A DNA stretch of 64,000 nt from Symbiodinium natans. Its lineage: Eukaryota > Sar > Dinophyceae > Suessiales > Symbiodiniaceae. A model generated the notes under the pieces. The model worked only from the letters and a program-made list of their open reading frames with translations. It did not search any database and was not told the origin of the DNA. This document shows, piece after piece, positions 33,065 to 44,400 of this stretch; position 1 is the stretch's first letter, and each line of letters starts with the position of its first letter. The position numbers were made by a program, and so were the translations under genes. The DNA lies in the NCBI GenBank assembly GCA_905221605.1, contig CAJNDS010000220.1, positions 1-64,000 on the forward strand, written 5' to 3'.

Positions 33065-33904
33065 GTAGTCGTGAAATTTGTACCTGGCAGCGTACTGACC
33101 CCCTCTCAATCTTTCAGAGTCTGAGATCGGAGTGGGGTGAGCGTTGTAATGAAAGCTCTGTTGTTTGCGCGTGGCGCTTGGCCCATCTTGGCACGCTTTG
33201 CTGCAGGATCTTCTCGCCCGAGGTGTGGCGAATCATGAAGCGAGGCCACTTTAGGCGCCGCGGGGGGGGGGGCTACATGGCTCCTAGAGCGCGCCAACGC
33301 CCGCCCATAGACTCCATAGAGCACCTGCCGGAAGCACACAGACCTTGCAAGTATTGCGCTTTCCTTGCTTACTAAAGGCAGGAGGGCAGGAACTCTCCGC
33401 TGTTCTGAGATTCGATTCATGCTCCAATCGTGGGCACCAAAATCCCTGGGGCTAGAAGTGAACGGGTCTCAGAGCTTCTGTCCTGTTAGCTGCTGCTGGA
33501 TCCTTGAGCGCCTGCAGGCTGGAGCCAGTACTGGCTTGTCGGCCTGTCAGCTGGTGTCAGCTGGTGTCGAGCCTGGAGTTCAGCTTGGAGAACGGATGTT
33601 CAATGAACAGTGCAGTGCCTCTTGTATTTGTTTCAAAAGCTTCAATGCGATTAGGAAGTTGCACTTGCCATGAGGAGCCGTAGTTGCGCTGCCACATCCG
33701 TCTTCTGAGCCTCACACCCCAGGCAGAATTAGCGAAGACGTATGTGGCAGACTCGCAAGAGCGAAACCAGGCTGGACACTGCACCCTGGCTGCTGCGCGC
33801 AGCTGCACGCTTCCGCTGTGTGATGCTGGAGCGCATGCTCAGCGTGGTCCATGCCTGAGTTTCCCCAAGCCAGGTGCCCGCAGTTTTTGGTGTGCAGTGG
33901 CTCA
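33065..33904. other. no supported gene
   Basis: Short frames on both strands only, with a G-run near 33262-33271. Nothing recognisable. Confidence 0.4.
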
Positions 33905-34420
33905 GTATCGAAGAGAATTTTTGCCAGCTCCCTGGGCGTGACAATCCTTCCCCCTGTGCCTTGTTCTGGTCGGTTGTTAGCTGAAAAAAATCTTTTTCCA
34001 GCTCCCTGATCGCGGTAATCCTTCCCCATATGCATTCTTCTGGTCGGTTGTTAGCTGAAGAAAATTTTTCTCCAGCTCCCTGGGCGTGGTAATCCTTTTC
34101 CATCTTCTTCTGGTCGGTTGCTAGCCGAAGTAAATCCTTTTCCACCTTCTGGCCGTGGTATTCCTGCCCCATAGGATTTCTTCGCTGAAGAAAATCTTTT
34201 TCCAGTTCCCTAGGGGCATGTTACTCCTTTCCCATCCCCATTTGCCTTCTTCTGCGACCGTGGTCTGTTTTTCGCTGAAGAAGATCTGATTCCGTTTCCC
34301 CGGTCGTGGCAATTCTTCCCTGTATGCCTTCTTCCGGTCGCTTTTCCTTCTCCCTGGGCGTGGAAATCCTTTACCATCTGCCTTCTTCTGGTCGGTTGTT
34401 AGCTGAAGAAAATCGGGCGT
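33905..34420. repeat. degenerate minisatellite, about 73 bp
   Basis: Six or seven units containing TTCTGGTCGGTTGTTAGC, GAAGAAAATCTTTTTCCAGC and TCCCTGGGCGTGGTAATCC. The later units are shortened or shuffled. Frames on the minus strand repeat with the units. Confidence 0.8.
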
Positions 34421-34750
34421 TCTGGACCGCTCACAGGCGCAGTGTTTCAAGATTTCGAGGTCATAGCCCAGCTTGAATGTGTCCGTGGTCATATCGCACC
34501 AGAGTCGTGTGCCTACACAAGCCACGTATGAACATCCCTTAGTGACTGCCTTAGTGAAAGCTTAACAACTCAATGCTGCAAAGCAAATCCAAGCATTTGA
34601 ATGACTCCTTTGACATCACCAACGTGGCCGTGCCAATGTTCCAAGCCGAAACCCCCGTAAGCCGAAACCCCCGAAGTTGAATGGAGCTGCAGCACATGTG
34701 AACAGCCGCAAAGTTTGCTCAAGGGCTCTTGTGATCAGACCGTGACCAGC

Positions 34751-35065
34751 ATGATTCGCGGCCTTGTCATCGTGCTCCTGTGCTCACAAGCTAGGGCCGG
34801 ACCCCTGAGTGGTCTGCTGGCGAGCCTGACGGGTCATGACAATTCCACCTGCGCCGACACCCATCATGCCTGTGCCACGAGCTTCGGCGCCTTCTTCCCA
34901 GAGACCGCAGCGACACATGCGGCTGACCACTTCTTGCCCGATATCTCCAGCTCCGTGGCAGATGCAAGCGATGCGCACCACGATGGGCACTTGGAACAGT
35001 TCGATTCATCTTCCTTGCTGACCGGTCGGCGTCCCAAGATGTTCGTGAGCTTCGAGAAGAAGTGA
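34751..35065 (+). CDS. small putatively secreted protein, copy 1
   Basis: 104 residues. The start MIRGLVIVLLCSQARA has a short basic N terminus, a hydrophobic core and an Ala-x-Ala-like cleavage site, so a signal peptide of about 16 residues is likely. The mature part is His/Ser/Asp-rich, with an N-glycosylation sequon (NST at 31-33), two cysteines (34 and 41) and a basic C terminus (TGRRPKMFVSFEKK). No family recognised. The frame ends at TGA (35063-35065) but stays open for another 94 codons to TAG at 35350. Compared with copies 2 and 3 it has Val8/Cys11 in the signal peptide and Ala35 in place of Ser. Confidence 0.65.
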   Translation: MIRGLVIVLLCSQARAGPLSGLLASLTGHDNSTCADTHHACATSFGAFFPETAATHAADHFLPDISSSVADASDAHHDGHLEQFDSSSLLTGRRPKMFVSFEKK

Positions 35066-35580
35066 TGTGGCCGACCTCGAAGAACTGAGCTGCTGGGCTG
35101 TGAGTCAATCAAGCCACTTCCTGGGCAGCAAGCGCCTGCATGTAGAGAACCATCTCATGTCGGTGCCAACGCTGCTTTCGGCAGCTGTAAGAGCCGCCTA
35201 GATCAGCTGACTGCAGTGAAGGGTTTCGCGTCAGCTGTATCAGACAAGTCTGCAATGGATTCCAGCTGCAGTGTTGCTGTTTCCAAGGCGGCAGGCATCT
35301 CTGTAGGCTGTTGCGACACGGATGTGATGCATGGCTACCGGAAAACATAGACCTGTCACAGTGGACATGGGAGCATCACAGCTTGTGCAGGACTTTTACC
35401 AACATGATCCATGATTAGCAGGGACTAGCAATGACTTGCAGTGACTAGCAGACAGGAGAATTGGATGTGTCGACCTTGTATTGGAGCCGTGACATGTGAC
35501 ATGAATTCTGCAGCACATTCAGCTAACAGGCCAACCTGCGTGCTTTGAGCAATATCTCTGATTCGTGTGATTCGCCCGAG

Positions 35581-35895
35581 ATGATTCGCGGCCTTGTCAT
35601 CGCGCTCCTGTTCTCGCAAGCTAGGGCCGGACCCCTGAGTGGTCTGCTGGCGAGCCTGACGGGTCATGACAACTCCACGTGCTCCGACACCCATCATGCC
35701 TGTGCCACGAGCTTTGGCGCCTTCTTTCCAGAGACCGCAGCGACACATGCGGCTGACCACTTCTTGCCCGATATCTCCAGCTCCGTGGCAGATGCAAGCG
35801 ATGCGCACCACGACGGGCACTTGGAACAGTTCGATTCATCTTCCTTGCTGACCGGTCGGCGTCCCAAGATGTTCGTGAGCTTCGAGAAGAAGTGA
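35581..35895 (+). CDS. small putatively secreted protein, copy 2
   Basis: Same 104-residue product as copy 3 (MIRGLVIALLFSQARA start; NSTCSDTHH). It is preceded by the 515 bp spacer that follows copy 1. The same in-frame TGA and 94-codon extension are present (TAG at 36178-36180). Head-to-tail arrays of near-identical genes are typical of highly expressed dinoflagellate genes (established knowledge). Confidence 0.65.
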   Translation: MIRGLVIALLFSQARAGPLSGLLASLTGHDNSTCSDTHHACATSFGAFFPETAATHAADHFLPDISSSVADASDAHHDGHLEQFDSSSLLTGRRPKMFVSFEKK

Positions 35896-36410
35896 TGTGG
35901 CCGACCTCGAAGAAATGAGCTGCTGGGCTGTGAGTCAATCAAGCCACTTCCTGGGCAGCAAGCGCCTGCATGTAGAGAACCATCTCATGTCGGTGCCAAC
36001 GCTGCTTTCGGCAGCTGTAAGAGCCGCCTAGATCAGCTGACTGCAGTGAAGGGTTTCGCGTCAGCTGTATCAGACAAGTCTGCAATGGATTCCAGCTGCA
36101 GTGTTGCTGTTTCCAAGGCGGCAGGCATCTCTGTAGGCTGTTGCGACACGGATGTGATGCATGGCTACCGGAAAACATAGACCTGTCACAGTGGACATGG
36201 GAGCATCACAGCTTGTGCAGGACTTTTACCAACATGATCCATGATTAGCAGGGACTAGCAATGACTTGCAGTGACTAGCAGACAGGAGAATTGGATGTGT
36301 CGACCTTGTATTGGAGCCGTGACATGTGACATGAATTCTGCAGCACATTCAGCTAACAGGCCAACCTGCGTGCTTTGAGCAATATCTCTGATTCGTGTGA
36401 TTCGCCCGAG

Positions 36411-36725
36411 ATGATTCGCGGCCTTGTCATCGCGCTCCTGTTCTCGCAAGCTAGGGCCGGACCCCTGAGTGGTCTGCTGGCGAGCCTGACGGGTCATGAC
36501 AACTCCACGTGCTCCGACACCCATCATGCCTGTGCCACGAGCTTTGGCGCCTTCTTCCCAGAGACCGCAGCGACACATGCGGCTGACCACTTCTTGCCCG
36601 ATATCTCCAGCTCCGTGGCAGATGCAAGCGATGCGCACCACGATGGGCACTTGGAACAGTTCGATTCATCTTCCTTGCTGACCGGTCGGCGTCCCAAGAT
36701 GTTCGTGAGCTTCGAGAAGAAGTGA
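36411..36725 (+). CDS. small putatively secreted protein, copy 3
   Basis: Encodes the same 104 residues as copy 2. Downstream the repeat breaks at about 36796, inside the extension region. The post-stop frame there runs on in unrelated sequence for about 20 codons to a TAG near 36850. Spacer and 5' flank equal those of copy 2. Confidence 0.65.
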   Translation: MIRGLVIALLFSQARAGPLSGLLASLTGHDNSTCSDTHHACATSFGAFFPETAATHAADHFLPDISSSVADASDAHHDGHLEQFDSSSLLTGRRPKMFVSFEKK

Positions 36726-36796
36726 TGTGGCCGACCTCGAAGAACTGAGCTGCTGGGCTGTGAGTCAATCAAGCCACTTCCTGGGCAGCAAGCGCT

Positions 36797-37587
36797 TGAC
36801 TCGTCGAGTGGCAGTGTGTTAGTTGTTTTGCGCAAGGAACTGGTCATGTAGTTTGGCAGGACGACAGGCCAGGCCAGTCGGCTCTTTGTATATGCAGAAT
36901 CTACAGGAGAGACCTTGCAGTATCAGAAAGTGGCAGGAAATAGTCCGTTCGCGCCTGCCAACCGGGGAGTTACTTCTCATAAAGCTTCCAGCTTCGCTTC
37001 TGCTCTTGCTCTCTTGCAGGCTCCACGCTGGCGGTCATACCGTGGGCTACCGATAGCGAGCAGTAGCCTCGGAGCCTGTGCATTGTAGGTGAACATGTGC
37101 GTAGCGCGAGCTGCCGCACCCCGGGCTGCCTGCAATCTGTGGTTCGGGTCTTTTTTGCTTTCGCATACCTCAAAGGCCGTTGCGCGGCAAAGTGTCAGGC
37201 CAGGAGTTGACACAGTTAGGTCTCAATTGCTCCAGTGAGCGCACCGAGCCCTCCCAACCGAAGTTTTGTCAAGTGCTGCGTCCTAGTGCTAGATTATCAG
37301 ATTGTCCTGGCTGCCTGTATGTCCCAGGTTAACATTGTTTCTCGCGTTTGTGTCTCGTATTTTCATGTTCCCTCGCCTCAACCTCGGCCTCCTGTGAGGA
37401 GCCGGAGGGCAGAGAGGGGAGAAGGGCAGAGGAACTACGACAGAGAGGCGGGGAGGACGAGTTTCGACGTGGGGTATCTAGCAGCCTCTAGCGCACCATT
37501 CTCGGCCCAATCTCTTGCAGTACCTTTTAGCCCGCGACAATACCGGGTGCAATGATTGGTACAGACCTGGCAACTCTTCAATGGGCA
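36797..37587. other. no firmly supported gene
   Basis: A plus-strand frame (37235-37555) and several minus frames are open without motifs. Possible acceptors (CTGTATGTCCCAG|GTT near 37329) suggest 5' exons of the gene at 37.59-38.52 kb, but I cannot define them. Confidence 0.35.
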
Positions 37588-38523
37588 GGTTCACTGCACG
37601 TGCCCCCGAGGTGGATGACATGCTGGAGTGTCGCGTGACATCCCGGTAGGCCACGAGTCCTCGGGCAGGGAGCTTGGCGCCTTTGCTTCGCCCCAACGCC
37701 AGGTGCAATGCATAGTGAGATGCTGGCCTCCTGGGTGCCTAAGGCTTTGATCAAGCACCTGGAGGAAATGGGTAGGTTGGACAGGCGTCTTCTGCATAAC
37801 AGCCGACTGCATGGCGACATACATGGGAGTCATGCACCATTGCTTTTGCTTCGCAGGTCGGAGTCCATTCTCGATTTTTCTGCAAAATGGGACTTTGCCC
37901 TCCGAGGCCCGGATGCCTTCGATGCCGATGGCTGCGAAAATGATGCCGAGCAGAGGAAGTACTTTGAGTGCCTCTCGATCTGATGCTTTGTAGCATGCTC
38001 CCCAGACAGGAGGTTTGTTCGCAGAATGGCATAGGGTCTTTTTGCAATCCCAGGTCGGTGGTGGTGTATGAGGCTGGCAAGTGCTAGAAAGACCCACTTC
38101 TCAGAAAGTGATGCCCGCCGTATGGTCGTTGCAAACCTTGGAGACCTGCTTGAGCGATGCTGCGACGTGGATACACCAATGAGGAAATCCGCGCACCTTA
38201 TTATTGTTTTTCAACTATGGGAGAGGTAGTTTGCCTTGTGTGCAGCAGATGATCGCGGTGCCATGCTTGGCCTGATGAACCTCCTGAACGAGTCCACCGA
38301 AATCAGCCAAGAGGTTTGGACACAGGCAACACTGTGCTTGCCCCATCTTCAAAATGTTGTGCGTGCAATGGAGAAGCCTCGGCGTCAGAAGTGGGTGTCC
38401 CTGCTGGTCAGAATCCTGATCAGTGGGCAATCACTTCCAAAGATGCTGATCACTGACCTGAAGCTCCTGAAGTCTGCCAGGAAAGACATCCAGCAAGGTC
38501 TTTACGATCTCCTGTGCTGCTGA
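37588..38523 (+). CDS. spliced gene, helical (ARM/HEAT-like?) protein, 3' part
   Basis: Exons that join in frame: one ending at 37771 (contains MLASWVPKALIKHLEEM; GT donor), 37857-37984 (contains FSIFLQNGTLPSEARMPSMP; GC donor), 38105-38153 (KVMPAVWSLQTLETCL; GC donor) and 38246-38523 (final exon to TGA). The acceptors are pyrimidine-rich (TTGCTTTTGCTTCGCAG, TTGCCTTGTGTGCAG). An earlier exon, 37588 to about 37646 (FTARAPEVDDMLECRVTS), is likely but its junction is unresolved. The product is rich in amphipathic helices, compatible with an ARM/HEAT-type solenoid, but no family is established. The last exon's 3' end recurs as a fragment at 48.94 kb. Confidence 0.55.
38246..38523 (+). CDS. last exon of the helical-protein gene
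   Basis: 92 codons to TGA, beginning right after a polypyrimidine-CAG. It contains MLGLMNLLNESTEISQEVW and LLVRILISGQSLPKMLITDL, regular amphipathic helices with GC-rich third positions. This is the best-supported exon of the gene. Confidence 0.65.
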
Positions 38524-39303
38524 AGTCTGCCTAACACAGCCAACTGCGCGACAAGAAAGGTGGGTGTGTCGACTGGGCTCTACGCGCAATGGTCTTTGGC
38601 CCGGGTCATCTTAGCTCACGCAGTTTGGCATACTCACCCGACTAACTAATATATGATCGCACTAGGGCTTCATCAGATCTTCTGCCTTCCACCATGGTCC
38701 GTAGCTTGTTCTTTCCAAAGCCTATGTAGGTTTTCGAGGGTAGCGTAAACCCGAAACCCTTGAAACCCTTGGGGTCATGGCTCGCACGGTCCATGCTCAC
38801 ACTCACGCCCCATACAGACGCCTCTGCTGCAAGGCTCTGGAGGCTTGCAGAGCTTATGGGTTTATAGGACTCGTATTCTGATGGGCAAGGTCCCAAATTT
38901 TTGCATGATTTGCATGAGTTTTGCAGGGCAATTGTCGTATGACGGTTCTTGCTCTTTTGCCGTGATGGAAAGTGAACCGTTGTCGGATTTGTTGCATGTA
39001 CAGCGGGTCGTGTCTTGGACCTGCAGGAATGTCCTTGAGTAGGCTTAGGGTTTAGGGGTGTGCGCAAGCCGCACTTCCGAGTTGCATGGGCGCTGAAGTG
39101 CAGGTGTACATGTGCACCGGGGTGTTCTTGGAACCTGATGTGATTTTGCTTAGTTTGTTTGCTTTCCTTTCTCTTGCTCATTTTGCGTGGGGATCATGTT
39201 CACCCCGCGCCGCTTGCCCGGACCAAAGAAGCGCAGGCAGCATCACATGCAGGCAAGCACCCCAAACCCTAAACCCTCAACCCTAAACCTCCAAGCTGCA
39301 GAC
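38443..39303 (+). repeat. segmental duplication, copy A
   Basis: Matches 48942-49918 with interruptions. Shared landmarks: TGACCTGAAGCTCCT, AGGGCTTCATCAGATCTTCT, GTAGCTTGTTCTTT, GGACCAAAGAAGC, then a CCCTAAA tract and CCTCCAAGCTGCAGAC at the right edge. Copy A contains the end of the last exon of the upstream gene. Confidence 0.85.
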
Positions 39304-40240
39304 CCCAACACCACAGAAGCGAAGAGGCTAGAGTTTAGGATTGAGGCTAGGGGCGCAGTGCAGGAGCGCAGGTGGGCAGACCCGTGCTAGGCATCGATTT
39401 GGGATAATTTTGAAATTTCCTTTATTGTTTCGTATGGAGCCCTAATTATATGTAATTGTGGGAACTGTTGAAATCGACACCTAGCCTAGGATTTAGGAGT
39501 GCCGCGCAAGCGCAGCACGCGGACTTTATCTTCGCTGCGCGGGCCCTGGTGCGTTGTGCAGACTTTCGGTGTTCTGCTTGTGTCGGGTTGGAGAGATTTA
39601 ATGGCCCACAACATTTCTGTGTGGTACTTGCTAATGATGCGTTTTGCACCTCTTGCAGGATACCTTCAATGCTGTGTTTTTCATGTTCATACAATGCGGT
39701 TCATCTTGGGTTTGGGTTGTTGGTAGCGAGGGTGAAGCTTATGTTCACGCGTTTCAGGCACAGACGTTTGCGTCATGATACTGCAGGCTTGAGGCATTTT
39801 GCGGCTTTTCAGGATCAAGCCCAAGGTTTCGCTTGTCAGGCTCAAACCAAAGTTGAGGCTTTTCAGATTCACACCCAAACCCAAACCCAAGAGCCTGAAA
39901 GCAATGATCTTACATGCTCGTTTTTGTGACTAGTGCTTGTCTAAGCGTGCAGCCGATAGGATCCTGGAACCATTTACCCCATGCTCGCTTTGGCCAGTTT
40001 CTTGATGTGTCAGGCTCATTCTCACCTGGATCCACTTGAGCTTGAGCTGTTTGCAGTCAGTGCCTCGGGACAAAGTCCACTATCTATCTTGTGCAGGCGT
40101 TCGCTTATTGCCATATTTTCTCCACATCTAGGAGGAGCGCCTCAGGCGGTCTCTATTTTGAGGAAAACCTGTATGTATTTCTATTGTAGGAGGAAACCTC
40201 TATTTCCTCTTGTTTTTTACTAGGAGGGGCTGGGGTGGAT
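39304..40240. other. no supported gene
   Basis: Overlapping weak frames. A CCCAAACCCAAACCC run lies near 39868-39885. One block at 39495-39530 resembles a fragment of the duplicated segment (AGGAGTGCCGCGCAAGC). No recognisable protein. Confidence 0.35.
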
Positions 40241-41006
40241 CGAGGGAAGAGGACGGAAAGAAAGAAAGACAGAAAGAAAGAAAGAAAAAAGAAGAGAAAG
40301 AAGAGAAAGAAGAGAAAGAAGAGAAAGAAGAGAAAGAAGAGAAAGAAAGAAAGGAACAAAATGACAGAAATGAAAAGAAAATAGAGGAAAAACAGAAAAG
40401 AAAGAACATAGAATAAAATAACATAAAAGAAAAAATACAAGAAAAGAAAAGACAATACAATAAGATAAAACGAAAGAAAATAGAACAAAAAAACGAAAAG
40501 AAAAAACATAAACGAAATGAAGCTTCAGAAAGACAATCAAACAAAAGACAATAGCAAAAAATGAAATGAAAAGAAAAGAACATAAAGGAAACAAGAAGAA
40601 AATAAAGAAAATCAAATAAAAAACAAGAGAAAACAATAAAATAACAGACAAGAAAAGAGACAATAAAAGACAGCAAAAGAGAAGAAGCGAAAAGAAAAGA
40701 CAATGAAAAAGTAAAATAAAAGGAAAGACAGACAAGAAAAGAACAGAAAATATAGAAATCATGAAAACAAGAAAGACAGAAATAAATACAGACAGAAAGA
40801 AAGGAAAACAGACGGACAGAAATAGCGAAATAAAGAAAGAACAAACGAAAAAGCTAAATCGATACATGGAGAGACAGAAAGAACAAAAACAAACGAAATG
40901 GATAAATGAATAAGAAAGAAAATAGGAAGAAAAGAAAGAAAGAAGGTACCTAACAGAGACGAAAGAAAGAACGAAAGACAGGAAGAACTAAAGAAATGCA
41001 GGAGCA
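40241..41006. repeat. polypurine GAAA/AAAG tract, about 760 bp
   Basis: AAAGAAAG/GAAAAGAAA words with occasional C or T. It starts as a clean AGAAAGAAGAGAAAG repeat and degrades to the right. The long Phe/Leu/Ser-rich minus-strand frames are compositional artefacts. Confidence 0.9.
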
Positions 41007-42590
41007 GTATTTTAGATACTATTCCAAACCTGTCCTGCGAGCATTGTGTTTGCTCTCGGTAAGGGGGTGGGGTGGGGGGGCTGCACCCGCCCCACTCCCC
41101 CAACTTCATGCCCAGAAGAGATTTTGCCTTAAAAACGTCTAGGGAAACCCAGTGACACTGAGTGACACTGACGAAATTAGTGCGAATCTTATGAGATTAT
41201 CGAAGCAATAGGGTTTTCCTAGGGCAACAAACCTATTAACGTGCAGAGGCAACAGAGTTTTTGCTAAGGAAAACCAAGGAAATTACCCAAAATTAATGCG
41301 ACTCCCTTGCAAATTCGGACGAATCCTCATGACATACAGAGTTAAAAAGGTTTTTCCTAGGGAAGACCGAGGACGAGAGGCTTTCCTAGACAAAAAACAT
41401 ACAGAAGAAAATTCGAGGTTTTCCTCTTGGAGTAGAGATACATGAAGGTTTTCCTCCTAGAACTAAAGAAAAACAGAGGAACTTAAAAACACAGAAAATA
41501 GAGGTTCTCTTACCCCAAAACAAAAAATGGTTTTGAAAACGCGAGAAACAATTCTCCACCATTTCTCTTTCCCGCCTATTTGGTTTGGGGTGGTGTCCCA
41601 GGCAGGGGTGCCAAGGTTTTTTCGCCCGCTCTGGCCCAGGTCATGCCCACACCAACGCGCGTTGGAGTCGTCTCCGAAGCCCGGGCGCGCCTTCACAATT
41701 TGTTGCTGTTGGAAGCAGTCAACAAACATGGACAAGTGAACGGCCAGGACTTCTATGAAAGTGCTACACCGGCCTTTGCCCTGGTGTTGGCTTTCAGGTC
41801 ACAGGCGGCTGTTTGCGAAAGCTAGCGGTTGCTGCTCTTTCGCATGTGCAGAGACCCATGCATTGTTTCTGTGGCATCCTCATCTGTTTGTCATAATCAT
41901 TGTAGTTGAGTGTTGCCACCCACATCATCGTTTTCCTCGCGTTCTCTTTATTGGAGTACTGCAGTTGGCCCGGAGCAACCGAGACCACTCCAAGCTCTCT
42001 AAGCCGGAGCCCAGGAGGTGGCCATCCTCGTCGATAAGACCGATGCCCGGCGCCCAGCGAAGGTTCTAGCCAGACATGTCACTTGCCTTGCACCCCATTT
42101 AAGCCACCCTAAGCCCGAAGCCCTAAATCCCGCCCTCCTTTCCCTCCTCGACCCCCACTCTGGGCCTCAACCCTCAAACCCCAACACCATAAAACCATTT
42201 TGGGCATGCATGGTTTGTGGATTCCCTCTTAAAGCTTCATCATGCAATTGTAAGCATCTGGCGTCATGGATGGAGTCACGTTTTGCTTGGGATGTTGGTA
42301 GTGGTTGCGAGGTGTAAGCACCTTAGGTTTTTGGGTGCGGTGAGATTTCGTTAGCCAGGCTTGACAAGTTTGACCTGAATCTGTGTCTGATGCATTCCAA
42401 AGCAGGGGCAAATGACATAAGCCCAACCGTGCAAATATCTGCACGTGCATGGCAGCGGTCAGCTGTTAGGGATATCACGGGTTCATCGAGTCCACACTGG
42501 GACGAAAGTACATTCATTATCTGACCCATCCTAAAACACCAAAAGCCCTGAACCCTAAAATGGCCCCAACAACCCTGTAAGCCCAAAAGC
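41007..42590. other. no supported gene
   Basis: AAGGTTTTCCTAGG-like words recur at 41210-41460. Plus frames at 41527-42069 are open but motif-free. CCCTAAA-like words appear near 42105-42190. Confidence 0.35.
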
Positions 42591-43260
42591 CCGCCCTCCC
42601 TCCGCGATCTCTCCACAGCCCCAAACTGGGCCTCAAACCCTCAAACCCAGAAACCCTCAAGCCTAAAACCCGAAACGGTAAACCTTAAACCCAGAAACTG
42701 TCCTGAACCCATGACCCTACACCCTAAACTCCCAAACCCTACCCCCCCAAACCCGTAAGCCCCATCCCCAAGCCCTAAACCCTAAAAAGGCTTACCCCCT
42801 GGAATCCTCGCAAACCCTAAATTCTGTAATCCTAAACCCGAAACCCTAAACCCTAAACCCGTAAACCCTAAACCCTAAACCCTACCCTGAACCCCAAGCT
42901 CTAAACCCTAATCCTTACAGGAATCCTCTGGGTCTGAGCAGCCTGTCGAACGGAATCCGGCACCGGGCCGAAGTCTGAAAGGGGGGTTCAGGGGTTAGGG
43001 TTGAGGGTTTTCGAGTTTTGCGGTTCTAGGGCTTTAAGGTTCGTTTTTAGGGTTTGGCAGGGTTTCAGGGTTTCAAGGTTTTTGGGCTTCAGTCCCTGCT
43101 CCCTGAGTCGTCCTTCGCGAGTGTGTTGGGGCTTCGGGCAGCGGATTCGGGTGGGGCTTAGGATCTCCTGGCTTTTGGGGTTGAGGGTTTAGGTTGCGGG
43201 CTTACCCCAAACCCTAACCCTAAACCTTCGAGGTTTGGGAGCTAGGATGGAGGGTTGAGG
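42591..43260. repeat. degenerate telomere-like tracts, both orientations
   Basis: CCCTAAA orientation for 42600-42920, then TTTAGGG/GGGTTT orientation for about 42980-43200 and a short CCCTAAA stretch at 43205. A short non-repeat island at 42920-42980 lies between. No gene recognised. Confidence 0.8.
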
Positions 43261-43649
43261 GCTTTAGGGTCCAGGGTGGGAAATTTCGGGCCGATAGGGC
43301 TTAAGTGGTAGGACTTGGAAGGGGGGGGGGGGTACCCCAAAATCTCCTGGAATACCATCACGGAGATTGAAGAAAGCGCATGGTGTCGATGTCAACTCCC
43401 AGCTGCCCTGAAACCCTAAGACCTTAACACCAAATCCTAAACCCTAAGCCCAGGAGTGTCTAAAGGGCAGCGTCTGCCACGAGGCTGGGATTAGGGTTGA
43501 AGGTTTAGAGTTCAGGGTTTAGGTAGGCTTATTCGTTTAAGTGCGGGTTTTCGTTTAGGGTCACTTTCTTGCGGTCTTTGGTGGAGGGTTCCCCTGTCTT
43601 AGGCGTGGATAGGAGGAGTAGTTGGGTAGGTAAGCTCTGATTGTTTTTA

Positions 43650-43800
43650 GCGTTGTGCAACCCATGCAAAATCCAAACACTATCACTGGGACAAGTAAAG
43701 CATTCGGGAAGTGCGGATTCGTGGCGGAGTGGCTTCTTGAGCAATATCAGTCTGTGCCGGGTGCGCTGCTTCTGCTCCTCCGACGAACGTTTCGCTCACA
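43650..43800 (+). CDS. candidate exon, unknown protein
   Basis: Starts after a T-rich acceptor (GATTGTTTTTAG|C) and stays open to about 43840. It encodes protein-like sequence (FVAEWLLEQYQSVPGALLLL, then RRTFRSQGFHV). A degenerate relative lies at about 50040-50100. The family is unknown and the 3' boundary uncertain. Confidence 0.4.
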
Positions 43801-44059
43801 GGGCTTTCATGTATGCGGATATTCTAGGGTCTGAACCCCGCCATAGGGTTTCCTGGCACTATGGCATCGGAGGTTTTGGAGGCTTGTTGAAGGGTTGCTG
43901 GGCCAAGGATGCTCGGGTTTCGGCGGGTTTCGTGTTTTGAGTTGAGGATTCAGGGTTGCGGGTTTGAAGTTTGGGGTTTGGGGCCTCGGGTCGCGAGTAG
44001 GGGTTCCGAACTTTTTGTCATAGCTCCTTGTCTGTGTAGGAATTTTGTAAGAAAGTATA

Positions 44060-44400
44060 TTATGAAAGTGAAAACTATATCACGTGGTTTTTGCGCCTCT
44101 GGAGAAGGCTGGGTTGAGAGCGTGAGGGTTTATAGAAGCGTCGACATGTTCATGGTTAGTGAAAAGGAGGGAAAGAAGTACCTGAAATCAGGTTATATCC
44201 AACTATAACCCAATTATTTATTGCAGAGCAAATTCACGTCCACACCCTACATGTAACAACCCTATGCCCTTTCTCCAGTAAGGGATGCCTCAGAACTCCC
44301 AGTTTGCAAAAGGTTTTCCATGCCAGGTTCGTGCAAATCTTCTTTAAGTTCCCCTAAGCCCTAAACCCCGCTTACCCGCAAAAGGAACCCTTACAGGCCC
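44060..44400 (+). repeat. duplicated block B, left copy
   Basis: Matches pieces at 50425-50475 and 51150-51290 in the same order: CGTGGTTTTTGCGCCTCTGG, ACATGTTCATGGTTAG, GGTTATATCCAAC, GAACTCCC…GTTTGCAA and CATGCCAGGT. The right copy has extra sequence inserted. The plus frame SRGFCASGE is shared by both copies, so an exon is possible. Confidence 0.75.

Larger units (their letters stand above)
34751..36796 (+). repeat. tandem gene array, 830 bp unit, 2.5 copies
   Basis: Unit 1 is 34751-35580, unit 2 is 35581-36410 and unit 3 is 36411 to about 36796, where similarity stops. Spacing between start codons is exactly 830 bp in both intervals. Units 2 and 3 are almost identical; unit 1 has more substitutions. 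The sequence upstream of the first ATG is not shared, so the left edge of the array lies at or within a few bases of the start codon. Confidence 0.95.

Noticed and set aside
35351-35580. Clear SECIS element downstream of the in-frame TGA
   Set aside because: ATGA and TGA words occur (for example near 35426-35447), but I could not lay out a convincing stem with the AA loop and quartet by eye; left as a computation to run.
40200-40867. Two minus-strand frames of about 215 codons, Phe/Leu/Ser-rich
   Set aside because: Translation of an AAAG/GAAA tract; hydrophobic composition mimics a membrane protein but arises from the repeat.
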